Assembly: GCF_019802345.1 (NCBI RefSeq)
Contig: NZ_JAINDZ010000005.1
Coordinates: 120,604-184,603 of the forward strand
DNA from: Methylosinus sp. Sm6
GTDB lineage: Bacteria; Pseudomonadota; Alphaproteobacteria; Rhizobiales; Beijerinckiaceae
Direction of reading: 5' to 3'
DNA length: 64,000 nucleotides
Shown: positions 28,230-39,111 of the stretch, one piece after another
How positions within the stretch are numbered: position 1 is the first letter of the stretch
Layout: every line of letters begins with the position of its first letter
Notes under the pieces: model-generated
Seen by the model: the letters and a program-made list of their open reading frames with translations, nothing else
Database searches by the model: none
Told to the model about the DNA's origin: nothing
Translations under genes and position numbers: made by a program

Positions 28230-28260
28230 TCAGATGCTCTACCGACTGAGCTACGCGCTC
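28185..28260 (-). tRNA. tRNA-Lys (UUU)
   Basis: 76 bases including CCA. Acceptor GAGCGCG/CGCGCTC with discriminator A; D arm GCTCAGTCGGTAGAGC; anticodon stem TCTGA/TCAGA with loop CTTTTAA, anticodon TTT; T arm ATGGGTTCGAGTCCCAT. The gene is intact although it is the integration site of the island on its 3' side. Confidence 0.96.
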
Positions 28261-28351
28261 GCTCTGCTCGATCTCTCGCGGCGGAGGGTCGCTCTCCGCC
28301 GCCGTCCCCAGTAGCCGCAGACCGCAGATGGGTCAACCCTGCCGCGCCGTC

Positions 28352-28585
28352 CTATCCGCTCGACTTCACGAAAAGGATAAGCGCCGCGAACACCACCGCC
28401 GAAACGACCGTGGTGATCGCCGCTTTCAGCCCCAGCCGGGGCGCAACCGGCGCGCCCGGATCGGAGCCCTCCGGCGTGTCTCCCTCCTCCTGCGAGGAGC
28501 GAATCCCGAGCGGCAGCACGGCGAACAGCACGATCCACCATATGGTGAAATAAATGGCGAGGGCCAGCGGCGTCGAGAATGGCAC
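28352..28585 (-). CDS. DUF1467 family small membrane protein
   Basis: 77 residues: two membrane segments (LALAIYFTIWWIVLFAVLPL and AAITTVVSAVVFAALILFV) joined by the loop GIRSSQEEGDTPEGSDPGAP, the pattern of DUF1467. Function unknown. It regularly follows mce at the end of the nuo-birA-rnj region in Hyphomicrobiales, as here. Confidence 0.9.
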   Translation of the reverse strand: MPFSTPLALAIYFTIWWIVLFAVLPLGIRSSQEEGDTPEGSDPGAPVAPRLGLKAAITTVVSAVVFAALILFVKSSG

Positions 28586-28632
28586 GGCTCGCGTCCTTCC
28601 TTCGCATGCGTCGCCCGGCCCACGGCCGAGCG

Positions 28633-29037
28633 TCAGGCCTGCTCGAGCTCCACCAGGGCGCCGTTGAAGTCCTTCGGGTGCAGGAACAGCACAGGCTTGC
28701 CATGGGCGCCGATCCTGGGCTCGCCGTCGCCGAGCACGCGCGCGCCCGCCGCCTTCAGCGTGTCGCGCGCCGCCAGAATATCCGCGACCTCATAGCAGAG
28801 GTGGTGAATGCCGCCGGCCGGGTTTTTGGCGACGAAGCCGGCGATGGGCGAAGCCTCGCCGAGCGGCTCCAGCAGCTCGATCTTGGTGTTGGGCAGCTCG
28901 ACGAACACCACTGTCACGCCATGCTCGGGGATCGCCTCCGGCGCGGAGACCGTCGCGCCCAATGTGTTCCGATAGGTCGCGGCGGCCGCGGCGAGATCGG
29001 CGACGGCGATGGCGACGTGATTGAGGCGTCCGATCAT
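28633..29037 (-). CDS. mce: Methylmalonyl-CoA epimerase
   Basis: 134 residues from ATG 29037 (MIGRLNHVAIAVADL); a longer upstream frame is not conserved. VOC-fold metalloenzyme interconverting (S)- and (R)-methylmalonyl-CoA. Metal ligands in context: NHVAIAV, GGIHHLCYEV and ALVELEQA, plus KIELLEPLG. Used in propionyl-CoA degradation or the ethylmalonyl-CoA pathway of serine-cycle methylotrophs; the mutase is not in the window. Confidence 0.92.
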   Translation of the reverse strand: MIGRLNHVAIAVADLAAAAATYRNTLGATVSAPEAIPEHGVTVVFVELPNTKIELLEPLGEASPIAGFVAKNPAGGIHHLCYEVADILAARDTLKAAGARVLGDGEPRIGAHGKPVLFLHPKDFNGALVELEQA

Positions 29038-29093
29038 CTCTCTTCCTTCGTGAACAGCTCGCTTCGTGAACAGCTCGGCCGTTACATGCGCCA

Positions 29094-30764
29094 TCAGGCT
29101 TCGATGATCAATACATGCACTTGCGGTTTCTTGCCCCACACCGAATTGACGCTGGCGCGCACCGCGCGCTCGATCGCCGTCGCCGCCGCGTCGAAATCGC
29201 GGCGCTTTTGCCGCGGCAGATTGTCGAAGGTGCGGAAGATCGCCTCATCCACCACCTCGGCCATTTCCTCGCCGCTGTGGCCGCGCTTGGGCAGGCCGGC
29301 GAGCATCACATCCGGGTCGCCGATGAGATCGCCGCGCTTGTCGATGGCGAGGGCGAGCGAGACGACGCCGGCAAAGCCGAGCTTGGCGCGCTCGCGCACC
29401 GCATTGTCGTCCTCGCCGATCAGCACGTCGCCGTCCTTCAGCAGCCGTCCGCCCGGCGTCTTGCCGACCACGCCGAGCTCGCCGGGCATCAGCCGCACGA
29501 TGTCGCCATTGCGCGCGCCGAGCACCTGGCCGACGCCGCGCGCCTGCGCGAAGGCGGCGTGCACCGTGAGATGATGCCCCTCGCCATGCACCGGCACCGC
29601 CGCGCGCGGCCGCACCCAATCATAGAGCTGCGCCACCTCGCCGCGCCGCGGATGGCCGGAGCAATGCACCAGATGGTCGTGATCGGTGACGACCTCCATG
29701 CCCTGGTCGCAGAGCTTGTTCACGACCCGGTTCACCTCGCGCGTGTTGCCGGGAATGGCGCGCGAGGAAAAAATCACGAGATCGCCGGCCGCGAGCTTGA
29801 TGACCGGATGCTCCTTCTCGGCGACGCGCGCCATGGCCGCCCGTGGCTCGCCCTGGCTGCCGGTCGCCAGCACCACGATTTTTTCACGCGGCAGGGCGGA
29901 GAACATGTCGAGCGACAGGAAGGGCGGCAGCCCGTCGAGGAAGCCGCATTCGCGCGCGACCTGGATGACGCGCTCCATCGCCCGCCCGGCGATCACGACG
30001 CTGCGGCCGGCCGCCTGCGCCGCCTCCGCCACCGAGCGGATGCGCGCGACATTGGAGGCGAAGGTCGTGACCATCACCCGATGCTCGGCCTCGCCGATCA
30101 GCCGCATCAGCGTCTCGGCCACGTCGCTCTCGGAGAAGCTGTCGCCCTCGCGCAAAATATTGGTCGAATCGCAAATGAGCGCGTCGACGCCCTCGTCGCC
30201 GAGCGCGGTGAGCCGCGCCGCGTCGATGCGATGGCCGACGCGCGGCTCCGGATCGATCTTCCAGTCGCCGGTGTGGATGGCGAGGCCGAGCGGCGTGCGG
30301 AGGGCGAGCGCGTTGGCCTCGGGGATCGAATGGGCGACGGCGATCAGCTCCACATTGAATGGGCCGATGTCGAGCCGGTCGCCCGTCGCGACCGTCACGA
30401 TTTTAATGTCCGGCGCGCCGGCCTCCGAGAGGCGGCGCGCCTCCAGCAGGCCGGCGGCGAAGCGCGTCGCATAGACCGTGCAGCGCAGCTTCGGCCACAG
30501 GAACGACAGCGCGCCGATATGGTCCTCATGCGCATGGGTGATGACGAGGCCGACGAGATCGCGGCGGATCTTCTCCACGAAGGACACGTCCGGCATCATG
30601 AGGTCGATGCCCGGCAGCTCGGGACCGGGAAAGGCGAGGCCGCAATCGACCATCAGCCATTTGCGCGCGCGTGGCGGGCCGAAGCCGTAGAGCGCGGCGT
30701 TCATGCCGATCTCGCCGACGCCGCCCAGCGGCGCGAACACGAATTCGTCTGCTTCCTCATTCAT
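29094..30764 (-). CDS. rnj: Ribonuclease J
   Basis: 556-residue beta-CASP metallo-beta-lactamase nuclease with 5'-3' exo- and endonuclease activity in rRNA maturation and mRNA decay. Zinc motif THAHEDHIGAL, second set HTGDWKIDPEP, beta-CASP block ATGSQGEPRAAMARVA and VPVHGEGHHL, plus the C-terminal domain of RNase J. Its ATG overlaps the birA stop by four bases, so translation is probably coupled. Confidence 0.95.
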   Translation of the reverse strand: MNEEADEFVFAPLGGVGEIGMNAALYGFGPPRARKWLMVDCGLAFPGPELPGIDLMMPDVSFVEKIRRDLVGLVITHAHEDHIGALSFLWPKLRCTVYATRFAAGLLEARRLSEAGAPDIKIVTVATGDRLDIGPFNVELIAVAHSIPEANALALRTPLGLAIHTGDWKIDPEPRVGHRIDAARLTALGDEGVDALICDSTNILREGDSFSESDVAETLMRLIGEAEHRVMVTTFASNVARIRSVAEAAQAAGRSVVIAGRAMERVIQVARECGFLDGLPPFLSLDMFSALPREKIVVLATGSQGEPRAAMARVAEKEHPVIKLAAGDLVIFSSRAIPGNTREVNRVVNKLCDQGMEVVTDHDHLVHCSGHPRRGEVAQLYDWVRPRAAVPVHGEGHHLTVHAAFAQARGVGQVLGARNGDIVRLMPGELGVVGKTPGGRLLKDGDVLIGEDDNAVRERAKLGFAGVVSLALAIDKRGDLIGDPDVMLAGLPKRGHSGEEMAEVVDEAIFRTFDNLPRQKRRDFDAAATAIERAVRASVNSVWGKKPQVHVLIIEA

Positions 30765-31567
30765 TGGCGTCGCTCCGGCTCGGGCCGGGCCGCCGAAAGG
30801 GCCGGCAGGAAAATGTCACCCGCCTCGATCACGCGCCGGCCGCCTTCGGCAGAGATAATGAGGCGGCCGTCCGCGTCTATCGTCTCGAAGCGTCCGCGAA
30901 GAGTCTCGCGGGGCAGGCGCGCCTCGATCTCCTCGCCGAGCCCGGCCGCATGGGCGAGCCAGCGCTCGCGCAGGGCCGCAAAGCCGGCGCCGCCGGCCCA
31001 GAGGCGCAGCGTCTCCTCCATCTGGTCCGAGAGACACGCAAAAAGCACGCCGGCGCTGGGCGCAGAGGCGAGGCGGGAGAGATCGCTCGCGGGGTAGGGG
31101 AGGCCCTCGGGCGAAGAGGCGCAATTGACGCCGACGCCGATGACGCAGCCGAACGGCGCGCCCGGCTGCGCTTGTTGCGCGCCTTCGAGCAGCACGCCGG
31201 CGAGCTTGGCGCCGTCGAGCAGCACGTCATTCGGCCATTTGAGCGCCAAGCGATGTGGCGCGCCGGTCGTCTCGATCAGCGCCGCGATGGTCGCGAGCCC
31301 GGCGACGAAGCCGAGCTGCGGCGCGATCGCCGGCGGGCCGAAGCCGGAGAGCAGCAGGCTGGCGTGCAGATTGCCCGCGAGCGAGCTCCAGCTGCGGCCG
31401 AGACGGCCGCGGCCCTTGGTCTGGCGCGCCGCGACGACCCAGAGCGGGCCGCGATCGCCCGCCTCGGCGCGGCGACGCGCCTCGTCATTGGTCGAGTCGA
31501 TCGCGTCGAAAACCTCGAGACGCACGCCGCGCGCGAGGGCGTGGCGGCCGAGCTCGACCTTTTCCAT
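30761..31567 (-). CDS. birA: Biotin--[acetyl-CoA-carboxylase] ligase
   Basis: 268 residues, catalytic domain only: biotinyl-AMP loop KGRGRLGRSWSS, LALKWPNDVLLDGAKLAGVL, GVGVNC, and the C-terminal SH3-like domain LRGRFETIDADGRLII. The N-terminal HTH of E. coli BirA is absent, so it does not act as a repressor. Six bases downstream of nuoN and overlapping rnj, it belongs to the end of the complex I operon as in relatives. Confidence 0.94.
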   Translation of the reverse strand: MEKVELGRHALARGVRLEVFDAIDSTNDEARRRAEAGDRGPLWVVAARQTKGRGRLGRSWSSLAGNLHASLLLSGFGPPAIAPQLGFVAGLATIAALIETTGAPHRLALKWPNDVLLDGAKLAGVLLEGAQQAQPGAPFGCVIGVGVNCASSPEGLPYPASDLSRLASAPSAGVLFACLSDQMEETLRLWAGGAGFAALRERWLAHAAGLGEEIEARLPRETLRGRFETIDADGRLIISAEGGRRVIEAGDIFLPALSAARPEPERRQ

Positions 31568-31573
31568 CTGCGG

Positions 31574-33007
31574 TCAGAACAGCGATTTGGCGGCGGCCGT
31601 CGCCGCTTCCACCACCGGCGCGGGATAGACCCAGAAGCCGAGCAGGAAGATGGTGGAGACCGCGAGGACGGCGCGCAGCGACAGCGGCGAATGATCGAAG
31701 GCCGGCGCCGGCTCGTCGAAATACATCACTTTGACGACGCGCAGATAGTAGAAGGCGGAAACGGCGCTCGCCGCCACGCCGAGAATGGCGAGCGCATAGA
31801 GCCCGGCGTCCACGGCGGCGAGGAAGACGTAATATTTGGCGAAGAAGCCGGCGAGCGGCGGCACGCCGGCCAGCGAGAACATCAGCATGGCGAGGTAGAA
31901 AGCCGCCGTCCCATTGTTGCGCGAGAGGCCCGAGAGATCGGCGATCTTCTCGACCGGCCGCCCCTCGACGCGCATCTGCAGAATGGCCGCGAAGGCGCCG
32001 AGCGTCATCACCAGGTAAATGGCGAGATAAATGGCGACGCCGCGCACGCCGGCCTCGTCGCCCGCCGCGAGGCCGACCAGCGCGAAGCCCATATGGCCGA
32101 TCGAGGAATAGGCCATCAGGCGCTTGATGTTGGTCTGGCCGATCGCCGCAAAGGCCCCGAGCAGCATCGACGCGATGGCGAGGAAGATCACGATCTGCTG
32201 CCATTGCGCGGCGACGCCCGGAAAGGCCGTCATGACGATGCGGGCGGTGATGGCGACCGCCGCCATCTTCGGCGCCGAGGCGAAGAAGGCGGTGACCGGA
32301 GTCGGCGCGCCCTCATAGACGTCGGGCGTCCACATATGGAAGGGCGCGGCCGACATTTTGAAGGCGAGGCCGGCCAGCACGAAGACGAGGCCGAAGACGA
32401 CGCCGAGCGGCGGCGCGCCGGTGATCGACTTGGCGATGCCGTCGAAGGAGATGGTCCCGGCGAAGCCGTAGAGCAGCGAGGCGCCATAGAGCAGCATGCC
32501 CGACGACAGCGCGCCCAGGACGAAATATTTGAGGCCCGCCTCGGAGGCGCGGGCGTCGTCGCGCGCGAAGGCGGCGGCGACATAGAGCGCCAGCGACATC
32601 AGCTCGAGGCCGAGATAGAGCGCGATGAGATTATCGGCCGAGACCAGCAGCAGCATGCCGATCGTCGACAGAACGACCAGGATCGGAAATTCGAAATTGC
32701 CGAGCTTGGCGCGCTGCAAATAATCGCGCGACATGATGATGGTGACGAGCGAGCCCAGAAGCGTGAGAATCTTCACGAAGCGGCCGAAGGCGTCGTCGAC
32801 GAAGGCGCCCTCGAACAGCGAGGCCTGCGTGTCGCCGCCGAACAGCAGCGAGAGAATGGCGAGGCCGAGCAGGCCGATCGCCAGCTCGTTGACGAGGCCG
32901 AAGGCGCGCGATCCACGGAAGGAGCCGACGAGGATCAGCGCCAGCACGCCGAGCGTGAGAATGGTTTCCGGCAGGAAGTGATGCGCGAGAGCGGTTGTGA
33001 ACGACAT
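31574..33007 (-). CDS. nuoN: NADH-quinone oxidoreductase subunit N
   Basis: 477 residues, about 14 membrane segments, antiporter-like proton channel of complex I. Conserved blocks: LGLELMSLALYVAAAFARDD, KYFVLGALSSGMLLYGASLLYG, FKMSAAPFHMWTPDVYEGAP with the key lysine, and KRLMAYSSIGHMGFALVGLA. Last nuo gene, 13 bases after nuoM. Confidence 0.97.
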   Translation of the reverse strand: MSFTTALAHHFLPETILTLGVLALILVGSFRGSRAFGLVNELAIGLLGLAILSLLFGGDTQASLFEGAFVDDAFGRFVKILTLLGSLVTIIMSRDYLQRAKLGNFEFPILVVLSTIGMLLLVSADNLIALYLGLELMSLALYVAAAFARDDARASEAGLKYFVLGALSSGMLLYGASLLYGFAGTISFDGIAKSITGAPPLGVVFGLVFVLAGLAFKMSAAPFHMWTPDVYEGAPTPVTAFFASAPKMAAVAITARIVMTAFPGVAAQWQQIVIFLAIASMLLGAFAAIGQTNIKRLMAYSSIGHMGFALVGLAAGDEAGVRGVAIYLAIYLVMTLGAFAAILQMRVEGRPVEKIADLSGLSRNNGTAAFYLAMLMFSLAGVPPLAGFFAKYYVFLAAVDAGLYALAILGVAASAVSAFYYLRVVKVMYFDEPAPAFDHSPLSLRAVLAVSTIFLLGFWVYPAPVVEAATAAAKSLF

Positions 33008-33020
33008 TGTCGGCGACCGA

Positions 33021-34532
33021 TCATTGAGCGGCCTGGGCCGCGACTTTGAGCGCGTCCGCCAGGGCCGTGTGGGTTTGCAGGAGATTGGCGACGGAGGCCG
33101 CCGATGCTTCGAGGATCGGGCCCGGCTTCACGCCGTAATAGATGGTGAGCGCGATCAGCGGGACGAACAGGATAAGCTCGCGGGGCGTGAGATCGGAGAT
33201 GTCGGCGAGGCTCGGCTTGTCGAGCACGCCGAAGATCACGCGGCGATAGAGATAGAGCGCATAGGCCGCCGAAAGAATGACGCCGGTGGTCGCGAACAGC
33301 GCCACCCAGCTGTTGGCGACGAAGGCGCCGGTCAGCGTCAGGAACTCGCCGACGAAGCCCGAGGTGCCCGGCAGGCCGACATTGGCGAGCGTGAACACCA
33401 TGAAGGTGAAGGCGTAGAGCGGCATGCGGTTGACGAGGCCGCCATAGGCGGCGATCTCGCGCGTGTGCATGCGATCATAGATCACGCCGACGCAGAGGAA
33501 CAGTGCGCCGGAGACGAAGCCGTGCGAGATCATCAGGAACATGGCGCCCTGCACCCCCTGTGTCGTCAGGGTGAACAGGCCCATGGTGACGAAGCCCATA
33601 TGCGCGATCGACGAATAGGCGATCAGCTTCTTGATGTCCTCCTGCACCAGCGCGACCAGCGAGGTGTAGATGATGGCGATCACCGACAGCGCATAGACGA
33701 GCGACGCGAATTGCGCCGAGGCGTCGGGGAACATGGGCAGCGAGAAGCGGATGAAGCCATAGCCGCCCATCTTCAGCAGGATGGCGGCGAGGATCACCGA
33801 GCCCGCCGTCGGCGCCTCGACGTGAGCGTCGGGCAGCCAGGTATGGACCGGCCACATCGGCATCTTCACCGCGAAAGAGGCGAAGAAGGCGAGCCACAGC
33901 CAGGTCTGCATTTCCGGCGGGAACTTCGTCTCCAGGAGGATGGCGATGTCGGTGGTGCCGGTCTTGCCATAGATCGCCAGGATCGCGATTAGCATCAAGA
34001 GCGAGCCGGCGAGCGTGTAGAGGAAGAATTTGAAGCTCGCATAGACGCGCCGCTTGCCGCCCCAGACGCCGATGATGAAAAACATCGGAATGAGGCCGCC
34101 CTCGAAGAAAAGATAGAACAGCACCAGATCGAGCGCGCAGAACACGCCGATCATCAGCGTCTCGAGGACGAGGAAGGCGACGAGATATTCCTTGAGGCGG
34201 AACTTCACCGATTCCCACGAGGCGAGAATGGCGAAGGGCGTCAGGAAGGTCGTCAGCAGCACGAAGGGAATGGAGAAGCCGTCGACGCCCATCTTATAGG
34301 TGAGGCCGGCGCCGAACCAGCCTTTCTGCTCGACGAGCTGGAAGGCGGCGCTGGTCGTGTCGAAGCGTCCCCAGACGACGAGCGACAGCAGGAACACGAC
34401 GATCGTCGTCAGCAGCGCCGCCCATTTGGCGTTGCGCTGCGTCGCCTCGTCGTCTCCCTTCAGCGTCAGGATGAAGGCCGCGCCGACGAGCGGCAGGAAG
34501 GTGAGGCCCGTGAGAATGCCGAAACCGAACAT
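33021..34532 (-). CDS. nuoM: NADH-quinone oxidoreductase subunit M
   Basis: 503 residues from ATG 34532 ([20 protein letters not shown]), overlapping the nuoL stop by one base. Antiporter-like subunit with about 14 membrane segments: [40 protein letters not shown], and [20 protein letters not shown]. The lysine and glutamate of the proton path lie within these blocks. Confidence 0.97.
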   Translation of the reverse strand: MFGFGILTGLTFLPLVGAAFILTLKGDDEATQRNAKWAALLTTIVVFLLSLVVWGRFDTTSAAFQLVEQKGWFGAGLTYKMGVDGFSIPFVLLTTFLTPFAILASWESVKFRLKEYLVAFLVLETLMIGVFCALDLVLFYLFFEGGLIPMFFIIGVWGGKRRVYASFKFFLYTLAGSLLMLIAILAIYGKTGTTDIAILLETKFPPEMQTWLWLAFFASFAVKMPMWPVHTWLPDAHVEAPTAGSVILAAILLKMGGYGFIRFSLPMFPDASAQFASLVYALSVIAIIYTSLVALVQEDIKKLIAYSSIAHMGFVTMGLFTLTTQGVQGAMFLMISHGFVSGALFLCVGVIYDRMHTREIAAYGGLVNRMPLYAFTFMVFTLANVGLPGTSGFVGEFLTLTGAFVANSWVALFATTGVILSAAYALYLYRRVIFGVLDKPSLADISDLTPRELILFVPLIALTIYYGVKPGPILEASAASVANLLQTHTALADALKVAAQAAQ

Positions 34533-36598
34533 CAGCGCAGACCTCCCGCGACGAACCAGGTGACGAACGCCGCGACGCCGATCAGCATGGCGAAGGCGTA
34601 ATGATAGACATAGCCCGTTTGCAGACGCACGGCGAGCCGCGCCCCGTCGACGACGCGGGCCGCGACTCCATCGGGGCCGAGGCCATCGATGATGCGGCCG
34701 TCGCCGCCCTTCCACAGGATGCGGCCGAGCGCGAAGGTCGGACGCACGAAGATCGCGTCATAGAGCTCGTCGAAATACCATTTGTCGAGCAGGAACCGGT
34801 ACAGCCGCGGGAAGGCTCCGGCGATCTTCTGCGCCGTTCCGGGCGCGAGCTGATAGACATAGAGCGCGACGAGGAAGCCCAGAGCCATCATCACGGTCGG
34901 CGTGTAGGAGATCCATTCCGGAACCTCGTGCATGGCGTGCAGGATGTGGTTCTCGTGGCCGGTATAGATCGCGCCCTTCCAGAACTCGTCATAGGCGTGG
35001 CCCGTGAAGTCGCCGGCGAAGACGAGGCCCGCGCCGAGCGCGCCGATCGACAGCGCGATGAGCGGGATCAGCATCACGATCGGCGACTCGTGCGGGGCGT
35101 GAGCCCCATGGCCATGGTCCGCATGCGCGTGATCGTCCCGAGCATGATCGTCCCGAGCATGATCGTCGTGACCATGGGCGTGGTCGTCATGTCCATGCGC
35201 CGCAGCCTGCGCCGCCGCATGGGCATGCGCGTCGCCATGCGCCTCCTTGGCCTTGCCGAAGAAGGTCATGAACACGAGACGCCAGGAGTAGAAGGAGGTG
35301 AGGCCCGCCGCGATCACGGTCGAGAGGAAGGCGAAGAAGGCGACGTGATGATGCGCGCTCGCCGCGTAAGCTGCCTCGATGATCTGGTCTTTGGAGAAAT
35401 AGCCGGCGGTGTAGGGGAAGCCGGTCAGGGCCAGCGTGCCGATGGTCATCATGGCGAAGGTGACGGGGATCTTCTTCCACAGCCCGCCCATGTTGCGCAT
35501 GTCCTGCTCGTGATGCATCGCATGGATCACCGAGCCGGCGCCGAGGAACAGCAGCGCCTTGAAGAAGGCGTGGGTGTAGAGATGGAACACGCCGACCGAA
35601 TAGGCGCCGACGCCCTCGGCGACGAACATATAGCCGAGCTGCGAGCAGGTCGAATAAGCGATGACGCGCTTGATGTCGTTCTGCACGAGGCCGATCGTCG
35701 CCGCGAAGAAGGCGGTGACGCCGCCGATCAGCGTGACGAAGGCGAGCGTATCGGGCGCATATTCGAAGATCGGCGACAGGCGCGCCACCATGAAGACGCC
35801 GGCGGTGACCATGGTCGCCGCATGGATGAGGGCGGAGACCGGGGTCGGGCCCTCCATCGCGTCCGGCAGCCAGGTGTGCAGCAGGAATTGCGCCGACTTG
35901 CCCATCGCGCCAGTGAACAGCAGGAAGGTCGCCAGCGTCAGCGCGTCGAAATCGGCGCCGAACACATGGATCTTCTGGCCGGCGATGCCCGGCACGGCGG
36001 CGAACACCTGCTCGAAGCTCACCGACTGCGTGAGCTGGAAGACGAGGAAAATGCCGAGCGCGAAGCCGAAATCGCCGACGCGGTTGACGACGAAGGCCTT
36101 GATCGCCGCGGCGTTGGCCGAGGGCTTCTGATACCAGAAGCCGATGAGGAGGTAGGAAGCGAGGCCGACGCCCTCCCAGCCGAAGAACATCTGCACCAGA
36201 TTATCGGCGGTCACCAGCGTCAGCATGGCGAAGGTGAACAGCGACAGATAGGCGAAGAAGCGCGAGCGATGCGGATCCTCGTGCATGTAGCCGATCGAGT
36301 AGAAATGCACGAGCGCCGAAACGCTGTTGACGACGACGAGCATCACCGCCGTCAGCGTGTCGACGCGCAGCGCCCAGTCGACGCTGAGCTTGCCCGAGGT
36401 GAACCAATTGGCGAGCACGGGCGCGCTCGCATGGCCGTGGCCGAGCGCGACATCGAAGAACACCATCCAGGAAAAGCCGGCCGCAAGGAACAGCAGCGTC
36501 GTCGTCACGAGTTCGGACGGACGCGCGCCGATACGCCTGCCGAACAAGCCCGCGATGAGAAAGCCGATGAGCGGCAGGAAGACGATAGCTTGGATCAT
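34532..36598 (-). CDS. nuoL: NADH-quinone oxidoreductase subunit L with a His-rich insert
   Basis: 688 residues, the distal antiporter-like subunit with the long lateral helix. Typical blocks: [55 protein letters not shown]. Odd: residues about 453-505 form a His/Asp/Ala-rich hydrophilic stretch with 16 histidines in 50 residues and short tandem units (GHDDHAH, ARDDH). It lies between two membrane segments. Length exceeds E. coli NuoL (613) largely through this insert. Confidence 0.97.
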   Translation of the reverse strand: MIQAIVFLPLIGFLIAGLFGRRIGARPSELVTTTLLFLAAGFSWMVFFDVALGHGHASAPVLANWFTSGKLSVDWALRVDTLTAVMLVVVNSVSALVHFYSIGYMHEDPHRSRFFAYLSLFTFAMLTLVTADNLVQMFFGWEGVGLASYLLIGFWYQKPSANAAAIKAFVVNRVGDFGFALGIFLVFQLTQSVSFEQVFAAVPGIAGQKIHVFGADFDALTLATFLLFTGAMGKSAQFLLHTWLPDAMEGPTPVSALIHAATMVTAGVFMVARLSPIFEYAPDTLAFVTLIGGVTAFFAATIGLVQNDIKRVIAYSTCSQLGYMFVAEGVGAYSVGVFHLYTHAFFKALLFLGAGSVIHAMHHEQDMRNMGGLWKKIPVTFAMMTIGTLALTGFPYTAGYFSKDQIIEAAYAASAHHHVAFFAFLSTVIAAGLTSFYSWRLVFMTFFGKAKEAHGDAHAHAAAQAAAHGHDDHAHGHDDHARDDHARDDHAHADHGHGAHAPHESPIVMLIPLIALSIGALGAGLVFAGDFTGHAYDEFWKGAIYTGHENHILHAMHEVPEWISYTPTVMMALGFLVALYVYQLAPGTAQKIAGAFPRLYRFLLDKWYFDELYDAIFVRPTFALGRILWKGGDGRIIDGLGPDGVAARVVDGARLAVRLQTGYVYHYAFAMLIGVAAFVTWFVAGGLR

Positions 36599-36604
36599 CG
36601 GCGC

Positions 36605-36913
36605 TCAGCCCTTCAGAGAGTTGATGTCCTCGACCGCGATGGTGCCGCGGTTGCGGAAATAGGTGACGAGAATGGCGAGGCCGATGGCCGCCTCCGCCGC
36701 CGCCACCGTCAGGATGAACAGAGCGAACACTTGTCCGGTGAGATCGCCGAGCGCCGCCGAGAAGGCGACGAGATTAATGTTCACCGCGAGCAGGATCAGC
36801 TCGACCGACATCAGAATGATGATGATGTTCTTGCGGTTGAGGATGATGCCGGCGACGCCGAGCGTGAACAGGATCGCCGCGACGACGAGGTAATGGGTGA
36901 GACCGACGGCCAT
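36605..36913 (-). CDS. nuoK: NADH-quinone oxidoreductase subunit K
   Basis: 102 residues with three membrane segments: [39 protein letters not shown] (with the glutamate essential for proton pumping) and [20 protein letters not shown] (second conserved glutamate). Six bases upstream of nuoL. Standard length. Confidence 0.97.
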   Translation of the reverse strand: MAVGLTHYLVVAAILFTLGVAGIILNRKNIIIILMSVELILLAVNINLVAFSAALGDLTGQVFALFILTVAAAEAAIGLAILVTYFRNRGTIAVEDINSLKG

Positions 36914-36926
36914 TGCTGCGCTTCCT

Positions 36927-37529
36927 TCAGACGCCCGCCCGCGAGGGCACTTTCTTGATCTCGATCACATTCTCGCGCGTGCGCGCGTTCTGCTCCGCGA
37001 TCTTCTGCCGCTTGACGCCGGGGCGATGGTGCAGCGTCAGCACGATCGCGCCGATCATGGCGGTGAGCAGCACCAGAGCGGAGGCTTGGAAGAACACGAA
37101 ATATTTCGTGTAGAGGACCTGACCGAGCGCGGCGGTGTTGGAGACGCCCGCAGCGATCGGGGTCTGCGCCGCCTCGAGCGCATTTGGCGCGCTCTGCCAG
37201 CCGACTGCGATCATGCCGAGCTCGATGAGCACCACCGCGCCGACTCCGGCCCCGAGCGGCAGATGCTTGGAGAAGCCCTGGCGCAGCTCGGCGAAGTCGA
37301 CGTCGAGCATCATGACGACGAAGAGGAACAGCACCGCCACCGCGCCGACATAGACGACGACGAGGATCATGGCGAGGAACTCGGCGCCCGCGAGCAGGAA
37401 CAGGCCCGCGCCATTGACGAAGGCGAGGATGAGAAAGAGCACCGAATGGACCGGATTGCGCGCGACGATCACCGCGAAAGCCGATGCGATCAGCACCGCC
37501 GAGAAAAGATAGAAGAATGCTGCAGCCAC
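36927..37529 (-). CDS. nuoJ: NADH-quinone oxidoreductase subunit J
   Basis: 200 residues from a GTG at 37529 with GAGGAA 7 bases upstream. The open frame extends further 5', but that part overlaps nuoI and has no similarity. Five membrane segments, including [20 protein letters not shown] and [20 protein letters not shown] with the conserved aromatic and acidic residues near the pi-bulge helix of TM3. Thirteen bases before nuoK. Confidence 0.94.
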   Translation of the reverse strand: MAAAFFYLFSAVLIASAFAVIVARNPVHSVLFLILAFVNGAGLFLLAGAEFLAMILVVVYVGAVAVLFLFVVMMLDVDFAELRQGFSKHLPLGAGVGAVVLIELGMIAVGWQSAPNALEAAQTPIAAGVSNTAALGQVLYTKYFVFFQASALVLLTAMIGAIVLTLHHRPGVKRQKIAEQNARTRENVIEIKKVPSRAGV

Positions 37530-37579
37530 TGTGTCGTTCCTCTCTCGCAGCCTCGTAGCGTCGCGCGGGTTCTGCGCCT

Positions 37580-38068
37580 TCAGCGATAGGGCGAATCCAT
37601 CGCGATGTTGCGCGCGATCTCGCGCTCCCAGCGCGCGCCGTTCTCGAGCAGGCGATCCTTGTTGTAGTAGAGTTCCTCGCGCGTCTCGACGGCGAACTCC
37701 TGGTTCGGCCCCTCGACGATGGCGTCCACCGGGCAGGCCTCCTGGCAGAAGCCGCAATAGATGCATTTCACCATATCGATGTCGTAGCGCGTGGTGCGGC
37801 GCGTCCCGTCGTTGCGGCGTGGACCGGCCTCGATGGTGATGGCCTGCGCCGGGCAGATCGCCTCGCACAGCTTGCAGGCGATGCAGCGCTCCTCGCCATT
37901 GGGATAGCGGCGCAGCGCATGCTCGCCGCGAAAGCGCGGCGAGATCGGGTTCTTCTCGTGCGGATAGTTCAGCGTCGCCTTCGGCTTGAAGAAATAGCGC
38001 ATCGACAGGAAGAAGGCGGCGATGAACTCGGTGAGGAAGAGCGATTTCGCTGCTTGATCGAGCTTCAT
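37580..38068 (-). CDS. nuoI: NADH-quinone oxidoreductase subunit I
   Basis: 162 residues, the 8Fe ferredoxin-like subunit. Two [4Fe-4S] motifs: [12 protein letters not shown] and [16 protein letters not shown], binding clusters N6a and N6b that pass electrons towards NuoB. N-terminal amphipathic helices anchor it to the membrane arm. Length matches alphaproteobacterial NuoI. Confidence 0.98.
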   Translation of the reverse strand: MKLDQAAKSLFLTEFIAAFFLSMRYFFKPKATLNYPHEKNPISPRFRGEHALRRYPNGEERCIACKLCEAICPAQAITIEAGPRRNDGTRRTTRYDIDMVKCIYCGFCQEACPVDAIVEGPNQEFAVETREELYYNKDRLLENGARWEREIARNIAMDSPYR

Positions 38069-38080
38069 GACACGGGCCCC

Positions 38081-39100
38081 TTAGTTCGCGCCCGCCGAGC
38101 CGGCGAATTGCAGCACGGCGGCGACGAGGATCACCATGACGAGAGAGATGGGCAGGAACACCTTCCAGCCGAGCCGCATGAGCTGGTCATAGCGGTAGCG
38201 CGGCACGAAAGCCTTCACCATGGCGAAGAGGAAGAAGAAGAAGGTGACCTTCAGCACGAACCAGATCACGCCGGGCACGAGATCGAGCGCCGCGATGTGG
38301 AACGGCGGCAGCCAGCCGCCGAAGAACAGCAGCGTCAGCAGCGCGCACATGGTGAGGATGGCGACATATTCGCCGAGCATGAACAGCATGTAGGGCGTCG
38401 CCGAATATTCGATCATGAAGCCGGCGACGAGCTCCGATTCCGCCTCGACGAGATCGAAGGGCGGGCGGTTCGTTTCGGCCAGAGCCGAGATGAAGAAGAT
38501 CACGAACATCGGCAGGAGGCGCAGCCAATACCAGCCGAGCATGCCATATTGCGTGTCCTGCGCGCGCACGATCTCGGTGAGGTTCAGCGAGCCGGCGCAG
38601 AGCAGCACGGTGATGATGACGAAGCCGATCGAGACCTCGTAGGACACCATTTGCGCGGCCGAGCGCAGCGCCGAGAGGAACGGATATTTCGAGTTCGACG
38701 CCCAGCCGCCCATGATGATGCCGTAGACGCCGAGCGAGGAGATGGCGAAGATATAGAGAATGCCGACATTGAGATCGGCGACCGCCCAGCCGTCATTGAC
38801 GGGGATCACCGCCCAGGCGGCGACCGCCAGCATGGCGGTGACGAAGGGCGCCAGCAGGAACACGCCCTTATTGGCCGTGTCCGGAATCACCGGCTCCTTC
38901 AGCACGAACTTCAGCATGTCGGCGAAGCTCTGGAGCAGGCCCCAGGGACCGACGACATTGGGGCCGCGGCGCAATTGCACCGCTGCCCACACCTTGCGGT
39001 CGATATAGATCGCATAGGCGAGATAGACGAGCAGCACCACCGTCAGGACGACGCTCTTGACGATGATGATGAGGAGATTGAGCAGCCAGCCGTCGATCAC
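38081..39100 (-). CDS. nuoH: NADH-quinone oxidoreductase subunit H
   Basis: 339 residues, eight membrane segments, forming the quinone chamber and first part of the proton path. Conserved blocks: [59 protein letters not shown] and [19 protein letters not shown]. Standard length. Confidence 0.98.
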   Translation of the reverse strand: MIDGWLLNLLIIIVKSVVLTVVLLVYLAYAIYIDRKVWAAVQLRRGPNVVGPWGLLQSFADMLKFVLKEPVIPDTANKGVFLLAPFVTAMLAVAAWAVIPVNDGWAVADLNVGILYIFAISSLGVYGIIMGGWASNSKYPFLSALRSAAQMVSYEVSIGFVIITVLLCAGSLNLTEIVRAQDTQYGMLGWYWLRLLPMFVIFFISALAETNRPPFDLVEAESELVAGFMIEYSATPYMLFMLGEYVAILTMCALLTLLFFGGWLPPFHIAALDLVPGVIWFVLKVTFFFFLFAMVKAFVPRYRYDQLMRLGWKVFLPISLVMVILVAAVLQFAGSAGAN

Positions 39101-39111
39101 GTCTTATGCTC

